Below, one piece after another: positions 15,930 to 25,201 of a DNA stretch of 64,000 bases (position 1 is its first letter; each line of letters opens with the position of its first letter). The stretch covers positions 1 through 64,000 of the forward strand of contig NZ_STGE01000029.1 of the NCBI RefSeq assembly GCF_005222675.1. The letters are read 5' to 3'. The stretch is from Mycolicibacterium sp. CR10 (lineage in GTDB: Bacteria > Actinomycetota > Actinomycetes > Mycobacteriales > Mycobacteriaceae). A program made the position numbers and the translations under genes. Under the pieces are notes generated by a model, which saw only the letters and a program-made list of their open reading frames with translations, ran no database searches and was not told the origin of the DNA.

Positions 15930-18185
15930 TCAGGAATGGTGTAGGAGCAATTGCTCGCCGGGAAACGAGGCCGGTTCGAACCACAGCGCCGCCAGTGGCG
16001 GCAGCACCATCAGCGCCGACGCCGGGAGACCGTGCCACGGCTCGTCGTTGGCTTCCACCGCGCCGTAGTTGCCGATGCCGGTGCCGTTGTAGATGTCGGC
16101 GTCGGTGTTAAGCACTTCGCGCCAGGTGCCCGCGTGCGGCAACCCCAGGCGGTAGCGGGTGTGCTCGGAGCCGGAGAAGTTGAACACGCACGCCAACACT
16201 GAGCCGTCGTCGCCGTAGCGCAGAAAGCTCAGCACGTTGTTGGCCGAGTCGTTGGCGTCGATCCACGAGTAGCCTTCGGGGCTGGTGTCGCGCGACCACA
16301 AGGCCCGACGGCTGCGGTAGATGTCGTTGATGTCGTGCACCATCTGCTGGATGCCGTTGGAGAAGCTGTTCTCGCCGAGCTGGTACCAGTCCAGTCCGCG
16401 CTCCTCGGACCACTCGGCGCGCTGGCCGAACTCCTGGCCCATGAAGAGCAACTGCTTGCCCGGGTGTGCCCACTGATAGGCCAGCAGGCCGCGCAACCCC
16501 GCCGCCTTGACGTGGTCGTCGCCGGGCATCCGGCCCCAGAGCGTGCCCTTGCCGTGCACCACCTCGTCGTGGCTGATCGGGAGGACATAGTTCTCGCTGA
16601 ACGCGTACAGCATCGAGAACGTCATCGCGTGGTGGTGGTAGCTGCGATGCACCGGGTCGCGGCTGACGAAGTCCAGCGTGTCGTTCATCCAGCCCATGCT
16701 CCACTTCATCGAAAAGCCAAGGCCACCAAGGTTGGTCGCGCGGGTCACGCCGGGCCACGACGTCGATTCCTCGGCCACCGTCACGATGCCGGGTGCGACC
16801 TTGTGCACGGTGGCGTTCATTTCCTGCAGGAACTGCACCGCTTCCAGGTTCTCCCGGCCGCCGTAGACGTTCGGCGTCCAGCCGCCCTCCGGCCGCGAGT
16901 AGTCGAGGTAGAGCATCGAGGCGACCGCGTCGACCCTCAGCCCGTCGATGTGGAACTCCAGCAGCCAGTACACTGCGTTGGCGACAAGGAAGTTGCGCAC
17001 CTCGGGGCGGCCGAAGTCGAACACGTAGGTGCCCCAGTCCAGTTGCTCGCCGCGGTGCGGATCGGAGTGCTCGTAGAGCGCGGTGCCGTCGAAGCGGCCC
17101 AGCGCCCACGCGTCTTTCGGGAAGTGCGCCGGCACCCAGTCCATGATCACGCCGATGCCCGCCCGGTGAAGGGTGTCCACCAGGAACCGGAAGTCGTCGG
17201 GCGTGCCCAGCCGTGATGTCGGCGCGTAATACGAGGTCACCTGGTAGCCCCACGACCCACCGAACGGATGCTCGGCGACCGGCATCATCTCCACGTGCGT
17301 GAAGCCTTGGTCGACAACGTATTCGGTGAGCTCGGTGGCGAGCTGGCGATAGCTCAGCCCCGGCCGCCACGACATCAGGTGCACCTCGTAGGTGCTCATC
17401 GGCTCGAACACCGGATTCTGCTTGCTGCGCTGTGTCATCCAATTGTCGTCGCCCCACGTGTAGGAACTCTGGGTCGTCTTCGACGCCGTTTGCGGCGGCA
17501 CCTCGGTAGCGAATGCCAGAGGGTCGGCACGATCGGTCACCGTGCCGTCGGCGCCGTGCACCCGGAACTTGTACAGGCCGCCGACTTCGAATCCGGGCCA
17601 GAACAATTCCCATACGCCCGTCGACCCGAGCACGCGCATCGGCGCCTCGTTGCCGTCCCAGTGGTTGAACTCACCGATCAGGCTGACGCCCTTGGCATTC
17701 GGCGCCCACACCGCGAACGACACCCCGTCGACGACACCGTCGGGTGTGGTGAAGCTGCGCGGATGGGCCCCGAGGATCTCCCACAGCCGCTCATGGCGGC
17801 CCTCGGCGAACAGGTGCAAGTCCATCTCGCCGAGCGTGGGCAGGAAACGATAGGCATCGGCCAGGGTGTGCACGTAGGTCGAATCGTCGCCCCCGGGGTA
17901 GGCCGTGTCCAGCCGGTAGTCCACCAGGTTGGTGAACGGCAACGCGACGGCGAACAGGCCGGCTTCGATGTGCTAGAACGGATAGCGCTCGCCGCCGACC
18001 AAGGCCGCCACTTCGACCGCGTGCGGCCGGTAGGTCCGGATCACCGTGTGGTCGCCGTACTCGTGGGCGCCCAGGACCGCATGCGGGTCGTGATGCACGC
18101 CGGTCAGCAGGCGCTGCAGGTCCGCCGGGTCCGGCTGCAGATGTGGACTGGTGGGTTGATCGGTTCGCATCACGTCCTCATTCAT
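15930..18185 (-). pseudogene. glgB: Glycogen branching enzyme, in-frame amber stop
   Basis: GlgB makes alpha-1,6 branches in the glucan built by GlgE. The frame from ATG 18185 encodes the normal N terminus (70 codons) and then meets TAG at 17973-17975; the same frame continues with H-I-E-A-G-L-F-A-V-A-L-P-F and the rest of a full branching enzyme to 15930. The second CBM48 domain and the GH13 barrel are intact, with catalytic segments G-L-R-V-D-A-V-A, V-A-E-E-S-T-S-W and I-S-H-D-E-V. From memory the M. tuberculosis protein has Gln at the stop position, so one C-to-T change (CAG to TAG) would explain it. A restart at the TTG at 17942 would lose the N-terminal beta-sandwich. The start overlaps glgE by 8 nt. 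Confidence 0.85.
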
Positions 18186-20268
18186 TGCGCAGCAATTCCA
18201 TTCGCTTCTCGTACGGTATGAGCGGCATGTTCAAGATGTGGGCGACCGCCCTGCCGGGGTCGATGCGAACGTAATTCGATTGCCCCCATTGGTGTTCCTC
18301 TCCGGTGATCTCATCGCGCACCCAGAACCGGTCGTAGGGCTCCATGCCCAGCGCGCCCATGTCCAGCCTCAGCGTGGCCTCCTCGGGAGCGAACGCGTTG
18401 AGTGTCACCACCACCAGGACCGTGTCGCCGGTGACCGGGTTGAACTTGCTGTAGGCCAGCAGTGCGTCGTTGTCGATGTGGTGGAACCGCAGTGTGCGCA
18501 GTTGACGCAGCGCCGGATGCAACCGGCGAATCTCGTTGAGCCGGGACAGAAATGGTTCCAGGGATTCGCCGTCGGCCAGCGCGGCCTCGAAGTCGCGGGG
18601 GCGCAGCTCGTACTTCTCGGAGTCGAGGTATTCCTCGCTGCCCTCACGGACGGGGCGGTGCTCGAACAGCTCGTAGCCCGAGTACACGCCCCATGACGAG
18701 CTCATGGTGGACGCCAGCGCGGCGCGGATCGCGAACATGCCCGGCCCGCCGTGCTGCAGGCTGTCGTGCAGGATGTCGGGCGTGTTGACGAACAGGTTGG
18801 GGCCCGTGTAGTCGGCGTGTTCGACGATCTGCTCGCCGAATTCGGTGAGCTCCCACTTGGCCGTGCGCCAGGTGAAATAGGTGTAGGACTGGGTGAAGCC
18901 GAGCTTGGCCAGCCCGTGTAGCCGGGCCGGCCGGGTGAACGCCTCGGACAGGAACAGCACCTCGGGGTCCTCGTGCTTCACCTGCGCGATCAGCCAGGCC
19001 CAGAAGTCGGGTGGTTTGGTGTGCGGGTTGTCGACGCGGAACACCTTGACGCCGTGGGAGATCCAGAACCGCACCACTCGCAGAACCTCTTCGTAGAGGC
19101 CCGCGGGTTCGTTGTCGAAGTTGACCGGGTAGATGTCCTGGTATTTCTTCGGCGGGTTCTCGGCGTAGGCGATGGTGCCGTCGGGCAGGACGGTGAACCA
19201 CTCCGGATGCTCTTTGGCCCATGGATGGTCGGGCGCGCATTGCAGTGCGAGGTCGAGCGCGACCTCCAAACCCTGATTCCGGGCGGCGGCAACGAAGTCG
19301 TCGAAGTCCTCGATGGTGCCCAGCTTTGGGTGCACGGCGTCGTGGCCGCCCTCGTCGCTGCCGATCGCCCACGGTGAGCCCACGTCCTTGGGTGCGGCGG
19401 TCACCGAGTTGTTGCGGCCCTTGCGGTGCACCTTGCCGATCGGGTGGATGGGCGGCAGGTAGACCACGTCGAAGCCCATCTTCGCGACGCGCGGTAGCGC
19501 CTTGGCGGCGGTCGCGAAGGTGCCGTGGACGGGGTTGCCCTTGTTGTTCCAGCCGCCGGTCGACCGTGGGAACAGCTCGTACCACGAGCTGAACCTGGCC
19601 AGCGGCCGATCCACCCAGACGCCGTATTGCTCACCGCGCGTGACTAATTCGCGCAGCGGATACTGTTCCAGCAGCTCGGCCACCTCGGGCGACAGTGCTG
19701 CGCCGGCGCGGGTGAACGGGTCGCCGGGCTGGCGCAGCAGTGTCGCTGCTTCGATCAGTGGGTCCCGCAGCTTGCGGGGCAGGCCGGTCGCCGCGCGTTC
19801 GAGCAGCCGCGCGCCGATCAGCAGATCGTTGGACAGTTCGACCTCGCCCTGGCCGGCGTCGAGCTTGGCCGTGACGGCCTTGCGCCACGTGGCGATCGGG
19901 TCGCCCCAGCCGTCTACCCGGAACGTCCACAGGCCGACGCTGTCGGGCGTGAACTGGCCGTGAAACACGTCGGGGGTGCGGCCCGCCGACATCCGCAGCT
20001 GCTGCGGCTTGATCCGGGATTGCGGGTTGACGACCTTCTCGATCGGCACCGGCTGCGCGGCGGCACTACCCGCGCCGGCCGGCGTCCGAACCAGCTGCGG
20101 ATACGCCGTGCCGTGGAAGCGCACCGCCAGAGTGGCCGCGACCGCGTCGTGGCCCTCACGCCACACCGTCGCCCGAATCGGCACGACCTCGCCCACGGCA
20201 GCCTTGGCAGGAAACCGTCCCCCGGAAACGACGGGCGCTACGTCATCGATCTCTATACGTCCCACCAC
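18178..20268 (-). CDS. glgE: Alpha-1,4-glucan:maltose-1-phosphate maltosyltransferase
   Basis: GlgE transfers maltose from maltose 1-phosphate to growing alpha-1,4-glucan, supplying intracellular glycogen and the glucan capsule. At 696 aa it has the family length. It has an N-terminal beta domain, the phrase V-Y-L-P-P-I-H-P-I-G-K with the G-R-N-N-S-V-T-A insert, F-R-V-D-N-P-H-T-K-P carrying the Asp nucleophile and V-L-F-L-S-E-A-F-T-R-P with the acid/base Glu. It lacks a signal peptide, so it is cytoplasmic. It is followed by glgB with an 8-nt overlap, the usual mycobacterial order. The start (GTG 20268) has no strong ribosome-binding site; the next codon is also GTG. Confidence 0.95.
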   Translation of the reverse strand: MVGRIEIDDVAPVVSGGRFPAKAAVGEVVPIRATVWREGHDAVAATLAVRFHGTAYPQLVRTPAGAGSAAAQPVPIEKVVNPQSRIKPQQLRMSAGRTPDVFHGQFTPDSVGLWTFRVDGWGDPIATWRKAVTAKLDAGQGEVELSNDLLIGARLLERAATGLPRKLRDPLIEAATLLRQPGDPFTRAGAALSPEVAELLEQYPLRELVTRGEQYGVWVDRPLARFSSWYELFPRSTGGWNNKGNPVHGTFATAAKALPRVAKMGFDVVYLPPIHPIGKVHRKGRNNSVTAAPKDVGSPWAIGSDEGGHDAVHPKLGTIEDFDDFVAAARNQGLEVALDLALQCAPDHPWAKEHPEWFTVLPDGTIAYAENPPKKYQDIYPVNFDNEPAGLYEEVLRVVRFWISHGVKVFRVDNPHTKPPDFWAWLIAQVKHEDPEVLFLSEAFTRPARLHGLAKLGFTQSYTYFTWRTAKWELTEFGEQIVEHADYTGPNLFVNTPDILHDSLQHGGPGMFAIRAALASTMSSSWGVYSGYELFEHRPVREGSEEYLDSEKYELRPRDFEAALADGESLEPFLSRLNEIRRLHPALRQLRTLRFHHIDNDALLAYSKFNPVTGDTVLVVVTLNAFAPEEATLRLDMGALGMEPYDRFWVRDEITGEEHQWGQSNYVRIDPGRAVAHILNMPLIPYEKRMELLRNE

Positions 20269-20287
20269 AAGCCCACTCCGTTCGTCT

Positions 20288-20306
20288 GCGCGGCGCCTTG
20301 CCGCGC
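20288..20306 (-). terminator. GC-rich hairpin between glgM and glgE
   Basis: A perfect 7-bp inverted repeat with a 5-nt loop (GCGCGGC-N5-GCCGCGC) in the 48-nt spacer after the glgM stop and before the glgE start. There is no U-tract, so it may be a weak terminator or a junction scar. It coincides with the boundary between the imported-looking glgM-glgC piece and the mycobacterial glgE-glgB pair. Confidence 0.35.
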
Positions 20307-20316
20307 GTTGTTCGCA

Positions 20317-21504
20317 TCAGGTCAAGGAGCGATAGGTCTGGAGGGTTTGGCCGGCGATGGCCGGCCAGCTGAACGACTCCTGAGCGCGACGGCGGCCGGC
20401 GACGCCGCGCTCGCGGGCGCGGTCGAGGTCGGAGACGGCGTCGACGAGGGCACCGGCGAGGTCGGCGACGTACTGCTCGGGCTGGAGCGGGGTGCCGGTG
20501 CCGTCGGTGGCCTGCTCGATGGGCACCAGCCAGCCCGTCTCGCCGTCGACGATGACCTCCGGGATGCCCCCGGTGGCGGTCGCTACGACGGCGGTCTCGC
20601 ACGCCATCGCCTCGAGGTTCACGATGCCGAGCGGCTCGTAGATCGATGGGCAGGCGAAGACGGTCGAGGCGGTCAGCAGCACGACCATGTCGGGGCGGGG
20701 GAGCATCTTGGCAATCCACACCACGCCGTCGCGCTCGGTGGCCAGCGCGTCGACCAGACCGCGCACCTCGGCCTCGATCTCCTTGGTGTCGGGGGCGCCG
20801 GCGCACAGGACGACCTGCACGTCGGGTGGCAGCTGCGCTGCGGCGCGCAGGAAGAGCGGCAGCCCCTTTTGGCGGGTGATCCGGCCGACGAAGATCACGC
20901 TGGGCCGGTCGGGGTCGACGCCGAGCTCGCGCACGCGGTCGGGGTTGGCGACCGGTGCCCAGGCGTTGGTGTCGATGCCGTTGTGCACGACGTGGACCTT
21001 GGTCGGGTTGACGTCGGGGTAGCTGCGCAGCACGTCATCGCGCATCGCGGCGCTCACGGCGATCACGGCCGCCGCAGCGTCGTATGCCGTGCGCTCTGCC
21101 CAGCTCGAGACCGCGTACCCACCGCCGAGCTGCTCGGCCTTCCATGGTCGCATCGGCTCCAGGCTGTGCGCCGTCGTGACGTGGGGGATGCCGTGCAAGA
21201 GGGAGGCGAGGTGACCGGCCATGTTGGCGTACCAGGTGTGGGAGTGCACGAGGTTGGCCCCGGCGCATCCGCCGACCATCTCGAGGTCGACGCCTAGCGT
21301 CCGGATTGCTCCGTTGGCGTCGGCGAGACCCGGCGGGTCGGTGTACCCGGTGGTGCCGGCCTCGTCGCGCCGCGCCCCGAACGCGTGCACGCGTGTCTCC
21401 ACGCCCTGTTCTGTGCGCAGCGCCCGGACGAGCTCGGCGACGTGGACGCCGGCGCCGCCGTAGACCTCCGGTGGGTACTCCCTGGTCAGTAGATCGATCC
21501 GCAT
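20317..21504 (-). CDS. glgM: GT4 glycosyltransferase, GlgM/GlgA type
   Basis: A 395-aa GT-B fold glycosyltransferase. In mycobacteria this family uses ADP-glucose and glucose 1-phosphate to form maltose 1-phosphate (GlgM), formerly called glycogen synthase GlgA. Motifs: L-T-R-E-Y-P-P-E-V-Y-G-G-A-G-V-H-V at the N terminus (donor loop), T-A-H-S-L-E-P-M-R-P-W-K, F-V-G-R-I-T-R-Q-K-G and the retaining-enzyme E-x7-E motif in Y-E-P-L-G-I-V-N-L-E-A-M. It differs from the M. tuberculosis protein at many positions, more than expected for a core mycobacterial gene. A -10-like TATGCT lies 7 nt before the ATG, which suggests a leaderless transcript. Divergent from glgC. Confidence 0.88.
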   Translation of the reverse strand: MRIDLLTREYPPEVYGGAGVHVAELVRALRTEQGVETRVHAFGARRDEAGTTGYTDPPGLADANGAIRTLGVDLEMVGGCAGANLVHSHTWYANMAGHLASLLHGIPHVTTAHSLEPMRPWKAEQLGGGYAVSSWAERTAYDAAAAVIAVSAAMRDDVLRSYPDVNPTKVHVVHNGIDTNAWAPVANPDRVRELGVDPDRPSVIFVGRITRQKGLPLFLRAAAQLPPDVQVVLCAGAPDTKEIEAEVRGLVDALATERDGVVWIAKMLPRPDMVVLLTASTVFACPSIYEPLGIVNLEAMACETAVVATATGGIPEVIVDGETGWLVPIEQATDGTGTPLQPEQYVADLAGALVDAVSDLDRARERGVAGRRRAQESFSWPAIAGQTLQTYRSLT

Positions 21505-21523
21505 CTCGCGAGCATAACGGCGT

Positions 21524-21546
21524 GCGTAGTACTACGCTACGTAGTA
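21524..21546. promoter_or_regulatory. Overlapping palindromes at the glgM/glgC promoter
   Basis: Two palindromes overlap in the 41-nt gap between the divergent glgM and glgC starts: 21524-21537 (GCGTAGTACTACGC, perfect) and 21530-21546 (TACTACG-CTA-CGTAGTA, perfect), the second ending at the first base of the glgC ATG. Bound protein would block both promoters. The size and symmetry fit a TetR- or MarR-type dimer, but no regulator gene is adjacent. Confidence 0.6.
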
Positions 21547-22802
21547 TGAAAAATGTGGTCCCGAGCCGCAAGAAAGTCATCGCGATCGTGCTTGCGGGAG
21601 GAGAGGGGAAGCGGCTGATGCCGCTGACCGCCGACCGGGCGAAGCCGGCCGTGCCCTTCGGGGGCATCTACCGCCTCATCGACTTCGCCCTCAGCAACGT
21701 CGTCAACTCCGGCTACCTCAGGGTGGTCGTGCTGACGCAGTACAAGAGCCACAGCCTCGACCGCCACGTCACCACGACGTGGCGGATGTCGACGCTGCTG
21801 GGCAACTACGTGACGCCGGTGCCGGCCCAGCAGCGGGTCGGCAAGCGGTGGTACCTCGGCAGCGCGGACGCGATCTTCCAGTCGCTGAACCTGCTGAACG
21901 ACGAGGACCCCGACATCGTCGTCGTGGTGGGCGCCGACCACGTCTACCGGATGGACTTCGCCCAGATGGTGCAGCAGCACGATGAGAGTGGGGCAGGCTG
22001 CACGGTGGCCGCCATTCGGCAGCCGATCGAGCTCGCCGACCAATTCGGCGTTATCGACGTCGACCCGACGTCGCCGCAGAAGATCCGGGCCTTCCTGGAG
22101 AAGCCGACCGATCCGCAGGGGCTGCCCGACGCGCCCCACGAGGTGCTCGCCTCGATGGGCAACTATGTCTTCAGCGCCGACGCGCTGCGCGACGCCGTCA
22201 CACGTGACGCGGCCGCCGCCGCCTCCAAGCACGACATGGGCGGTGACATCGTGCCGTGGTTCGTCGACCGCGCGGAATCGGCGGTCTACGACTACAAGGA
22301 CAACACTGTGCCTGGGTCCTACGAGCGCGACCGCGGCTACTGGCGCGACGTCGGGACGATGCGGTCCTACTACGCCGCCCACATGGACCTCGTGGCGCCG
22401 CTGCCGGAGTTCAACCTCTACAACTCCGCCTGGCCGATCTTCACCAGCTATGGCGCGCTGCCTCCGGCGAAGCTGGTCGAGGGCGAGCTCGGCAAGCCGA
22501 TTAAGACCTACAACTCGATCCTCTCGCCCGGTGTGGTGATCACCGGCGGCAATGTGAACAAGTCTGTGCTCTCCCCGTCGTGCCGTGTCGAGTCGGGGGC
22601 GGAGGTCTCGGACTCCGTGCTGCTCAACGGCGTCAAGATCGGCGCCGGGGCCGTCATCCGCAACGCGATCATCGACAAGAACGTCGTGGTGCCTCCGGGC
22701 GCCGCGATCGGCGTCGACCCGAGAGCCGACGAGGCGCGTGGCTTCCTCGTGGAGGACGGCCTCACGGTGCTGTCCAAGGACCAGGAGGTGCCGGCCCCGT
22801 GA
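21546..22802 (+). CDS. glgC: Glucose-1-phosphate adenylyltransferase
   Basis: GlgC makes ADP-glucose from glucose 1-phosphate and ATP, the donor for GlgM. At 418 aa it has the nucleotidyltransferase signature V-L-A-G-G-E-G-K-R-L, the P-A-V-P-F-G-G loop, Q-Y-K-S-H-S-L-D-R-H and G-S-A-D-A-I-F-Q-S-L-N, then a C-terminal left-handed beta-helix. ATG 21546 lies inside an operator palindrome; GTG 21555 is an alternative start giving a shorter tail. The sequence is unlike the M. tuberculosis GlgC I remember and looks more like Nocardioides/Propionibacteriales versions (from memory, not searched). The stop overlaps the start of the next gene (GTGA). Confidence 0.92.
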   Translation: MKNVVPSRKKVIAIVLAGGEGKRLMPLTADRAKPAVPFGGIYRLIDFALSNVVNSGYLRVVVLTQYKSHSLDRHVTTTWRMSTLLGNYVTPVPAQQRVGKRWYLGSADAIFQSLNLLNDEDPDIVVVVGADHVYRMDFAQMVQQHDESGAGCTVAAIRQPIELADQFGVIDVDPTSPQKIRAFLEKPTDPQGLPDAPHEVLASMGNYVFSADALRDAVTRDAAAAASKHDMGGDIVPWFVDRAESAVYDYKDNTVPGSYERDRGYWRDVGTMRSYYAAHMDLVAPLPEFNLYNSAWPIFTSYGALPPAKLVEGELGKPIKTYNSILSPGVVITGGNVNKSVLSPSCRVESGAEVSDSVLLNGVKIGAGAVIRNAIIDKNVVVPPGAAIGVDPRADEARGFLVEDGLTVLSKDQEVPAP

Positions 22803-23185
22803 GCGACCCCCGCGCCGGACAGCAGGCAGAGCCGAGTGACCTCGTCGACGTGGCGAAGCTGGTCACGGCGTACTACACCGAGGTGCCGAACCCCGAGGAC
22901 GTCGACCAGCAGGTGGCGTTCGGCACCAGCGGCCACCGCGGCTCCTCGCTGAAGACCTCGTTCAATGAGACGCACATCCTGGCGACCACGCAGGCGATCT
23001 GCGACTACCGCCGCGAGCAAGGGTACGACGGGCCGCTGTTCGTCGGCGCCGACACGCACGGCCTCTCCGAGCCGGCTTGGAGCACGGCGCTGGAGGTGCT
23101 CGCCGCCAACGACGTCACCGTCCTGATCGACGACCGCGGCGGCTACACGCCGACGCCGGCCGTCTTCCGGGATACCTGTGGTTGA
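22799..23185 (+). pseudogene. pgm: Phosphoglucomutase, 3' truncated
   Basis: The first 120 or so residues of an alpha-D-glucose-specific phosphoglucomutase, which interconverts glucose 6- and 1-phosphate and would feed GlgC. F-G-T-S-G-H-R-G-S-S and the F-V-G-A-D-T-H-G-L-S segment are typical of the family. After Y-T-P-T-P-A-V the match ends and the frame runs F-R-D-T-C-G-stop, leaving 128 of about 545 residues; the phosphoserine loop, metal site and sugar domains are gone. The start overlaps glgC (GTGA), so this was a glgC-pgm operon cut by recombination near 23160. Confidence 0.85.
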
Positions 23186-23280
23186 CCGGGTTACCGCTGA
23201 GAAAACCAGGTCTGCGTTTCGCGGATGTGACTTGGCGGTCTCGCCCGCTTGACGCGTGCCGGTACCGATAGTGTCACCGC

Positions 23281-24444
23281 ATGTCTGCGCGTGTCACGGT
23301 GATCGGTGCCGGCATCGCGGGATTGGCCACCGCTGTCGCCCTGCGCGGTGCCGGACACCACGTGACCGTCGTCGAACAGCGCACCGACGCCGCCGGCGGT
23401 GCAGGCATCAGCATCTGGCCCAACGCGCTGGCGGCCCTGGATGAGATCGGACTGGGCGACGCCGTGCGGGCTGCAGGCGGCAGGGTGACCGCAGGGGCGA
23501 TCCGCTGGCGCGACGGCAACTGGCTACGCCGTCCGTCGCCGGAGCGCATCGTTCACGCGCTCGGCGAGCCCCTGGTGGTGGTGCGCCGGTCGGTCCTGAC
23601 TGACATCCTGCGGCGCGCGCTGCCTGCCGGCACCGTCGAGACGGGGACGGCGACCGGGCTCGTCATCACCGGTTCGACGGTGCAGATCACGCTGGCCGAC
23701 TCACCGACCCGGGAAGCCGACGCGGTCATCGGCGCCGACGGCGTCAACTCCATGGTTGCGCGGATCCTCAACGGCCCGCTGCGCAGCCGTTACGTCGGAT
23801 ACACCGCGTGGCGTGGGATCGCGGCATGCCCACTCGACCCCGCACTCGCCGGCGAGACCATGGGCGCCGGGACCGAGGTCGGACACGTCCCGTTGGGTCC
23901 TGACCACACGTACTGGTTCGCCACCGAACGCGCGCGGGAAGGCAGTTCGGCTCCCGGTGGCGAACACGCCTATCTCATCGCCAAGCTTGCCTCCTGGGCC
24001 GAGCCGATACCGCAGCTGATTGCCTCGACCGACCCGGCGGATCTGCTCCGCAATGACCTCTTCGACCGCGCCCAGCCCGAGCGCTGGGCCAGTGGCCCCG
24101 CGGTGATAGTCGGTGACGCCGCGCATCCGATGCGGCCCCACCTCGGCCAGGGCGGGTGCCAGGGGCTCGAGGATGCGGCGATCCTCGCCCGGTTCATCGA
24201 GCTGTCTCCCGACCTGCCCAGCGCCTTCCAGTCGTTCGGCGAGTTCCGCAAGCGGCGGGTACGTCCGCTGGTCCGCGAATCGGCGATGATCGGGCGGATC
24301 GTCAACCTGCGTCCGTCGATCCTGAGCGGCGCCGCCAGCAGGGCCTCGGCCCTGATCCCCGAACGCGCCGTGACGTCGCATCTCGCGTCGATCGCGGCGG
24401 GCTCGGCGTTCGTCCTACCGACCGCCACGGACGTCGCGGTGTGA
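23281..24444 (+). CDS. FAD-dependent group A monooxygenase
   Basis: A 387-aa flavoprotein of the p-hydroxybenzoate hydroxylase type. It has V-I-G-A-G-I-A-G-L-A-T-A at the N terminus for the ADP part of FAD, the A-V-I-G-A-D-G-V-N-S (D-G) motif near residue 155 and V-I-V-G-D-A-A-H-P-M-R-P (G-D) near residue 280. Such enzymes hydroxylate aromatic or related substrates with NAD(P)H and oxygen; the substrate here is not evident. It lies alone next to the pgm breakpoint and converges on an rpf gene 13 nt away. Confidence 0.85.
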   Translation: MSARVTVIGAGIAGLATAVALRGAGHHVTVVEQRTDAAGGAGISIWPNALAALDEIGLGDAVRAAGGRVTAGAIRWRDGNWLRRPSPERIVHALGEPLVVVRRSVLTDILRRALPAGTVETGTATGLVITGSTVQITLADSPTREADAVIGADGVNSMVARILNGPLRSRYVGYTAWRGIAACPLDPALAGETMGAGTEVGHVPLGPDHTYWFATERAREGSSAPGGEHAYLIAKLASWAEPIPQLIASTDPADLLRNDLFDRAQPERWASGPAVIVGDAAHPMRPHLGQGGCQGLEDAAILARFIELSPDLPSAFQSFGEFRKRRVRPLVRESAMIGRIVNLRPSILSGAASRASALIPERAVTSHLASIAAGSAFVLPTATDVAV

Positions 24445-24457
24445 GATCAGCCGGTCG

Positions 24458-24958
24458 TCAGCGTGCCGCGCGCGGCGTGGTCAGCGCGGTGCACATCTTG
24501 CGCAGGTCCAGCAGGCCGCCGAAGACCGAGGTCGGCATCCCTGCGCAGCCGTTGGCCTTCGCGGGAACCACGGCGGGGGTGACCGGCGCGGCGGGGGTGT
24601 TGTTCCAGACCTGCGCGGCCATCCCCTTGGCACCGCACTTGGGCCATGCCTTCAGACCCTGGGTCCGCAGCACGTTCTCGGCGACGCGGATCTGCTCGGA
24701 ACGCGAGGCCGTCGCCGGGCTACCCACGCCACCGTTGGACGACCAGGTGGCCGGCTTGAACTGCAGGCCTCCGTAGTGGCCGTTGCCGGTGTTGATCGCC
24801 CAGTTCCCGCCCGACTCGCACTGTGCGATCGCGTCCCAGTTGACGGAGTCGGCGTGTGCGGTGGCGGCGGAGCCGTCAAGGGTCATCGGGATGACGGCGA
24901 GCGCTCCGGAGATCGCGGTGGCCATCAGTGCCTTGGTGACAACTTTGCGAATGTTCAT
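24458..24958 (-). CDS. Resuscitation-promoting factor, C-terminally extended
   Basis: A secreted peptidoglycan-cleaving lytic transglycosylase-like protein, 166 aa. Residues 1-36 form a Sec signal peptide (basic start, hydrophobic core, A-x-A near H-A-D). The Rpf domain follows with the catalytic Glu in Q-C-E-S-G-G-N-W and the N-T-G-N-G-H-Y-G-G-L-Q-F substrate groove; two Cys bracket the domain. A tail of about 60 residues, rich in Pro and Ala and with a further Cys pair, is unusual. ATG 24958 is chosen for the AAGGA site upstream; the longer frame adds a non-signal leader. Tandem with rpfE but separated from it by a terminator hairpin. Confidence 0.88.
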   Translation of the reverse strand: MNIRKVVTKALMATAISGALAVIPMTLDGSAATAHADSVNWDAIAQCESGGNWAINTGNGHYGGLQFKPATWSSNGGVGSPATASRSEQIRVAENVLRTQGLKAWPKCGAKGMAAQVWNNTPAAPVTPAVVPAKANGCAGMPTSVFGGLLDLRKMCTALTTPRAAR

Positions 24959-25148
24959 CTCTGCGGTCCTTCCCCGACCGTTATGACTCAAAGGCCCGCA
25001 GGTGAAGTGGTGGAGCGCTCTCACGCTGCGGCTATCAGGTCTGTCGGGTGATGAACATCACGTGTTACGCGAGTGTCAAAAGTTTTAGTCGTTACTTATC
25101 TGGCGTAAGAGACTTCTGAGAGCCATGGGAACTGGCCCGCAAGACCAC

Positions 25149-25180
25149 GAGGCGGCACCGGCATCAGCCGGTACCGCCTC
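25149..25180 (-). terminator. Strong hairpin terminator after rpfE
   Basis: A 14-bp stem with one G-U pair and a 4-nt loop lies about 21 nt past the rpfE stop codon (leftward). The arms read GAGGCGGTACCGGC and GCCGGTGCCGCCTC on the minus strand. No long U-run follows, which is normal for mycobacterial hairpin terminators. It should separate transcription of the two rpf genes. Confidence 0.6.
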
Positions 25181-25201
25181 TCGTGATGGTCGTGCGAGTG
25201 A

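Noticed and set aside
16335..17216. Rightward frame of 293 codons inside glgB
   Set aside because: Shadow of the branching enzyme, rich in His and Arg, with no family features.
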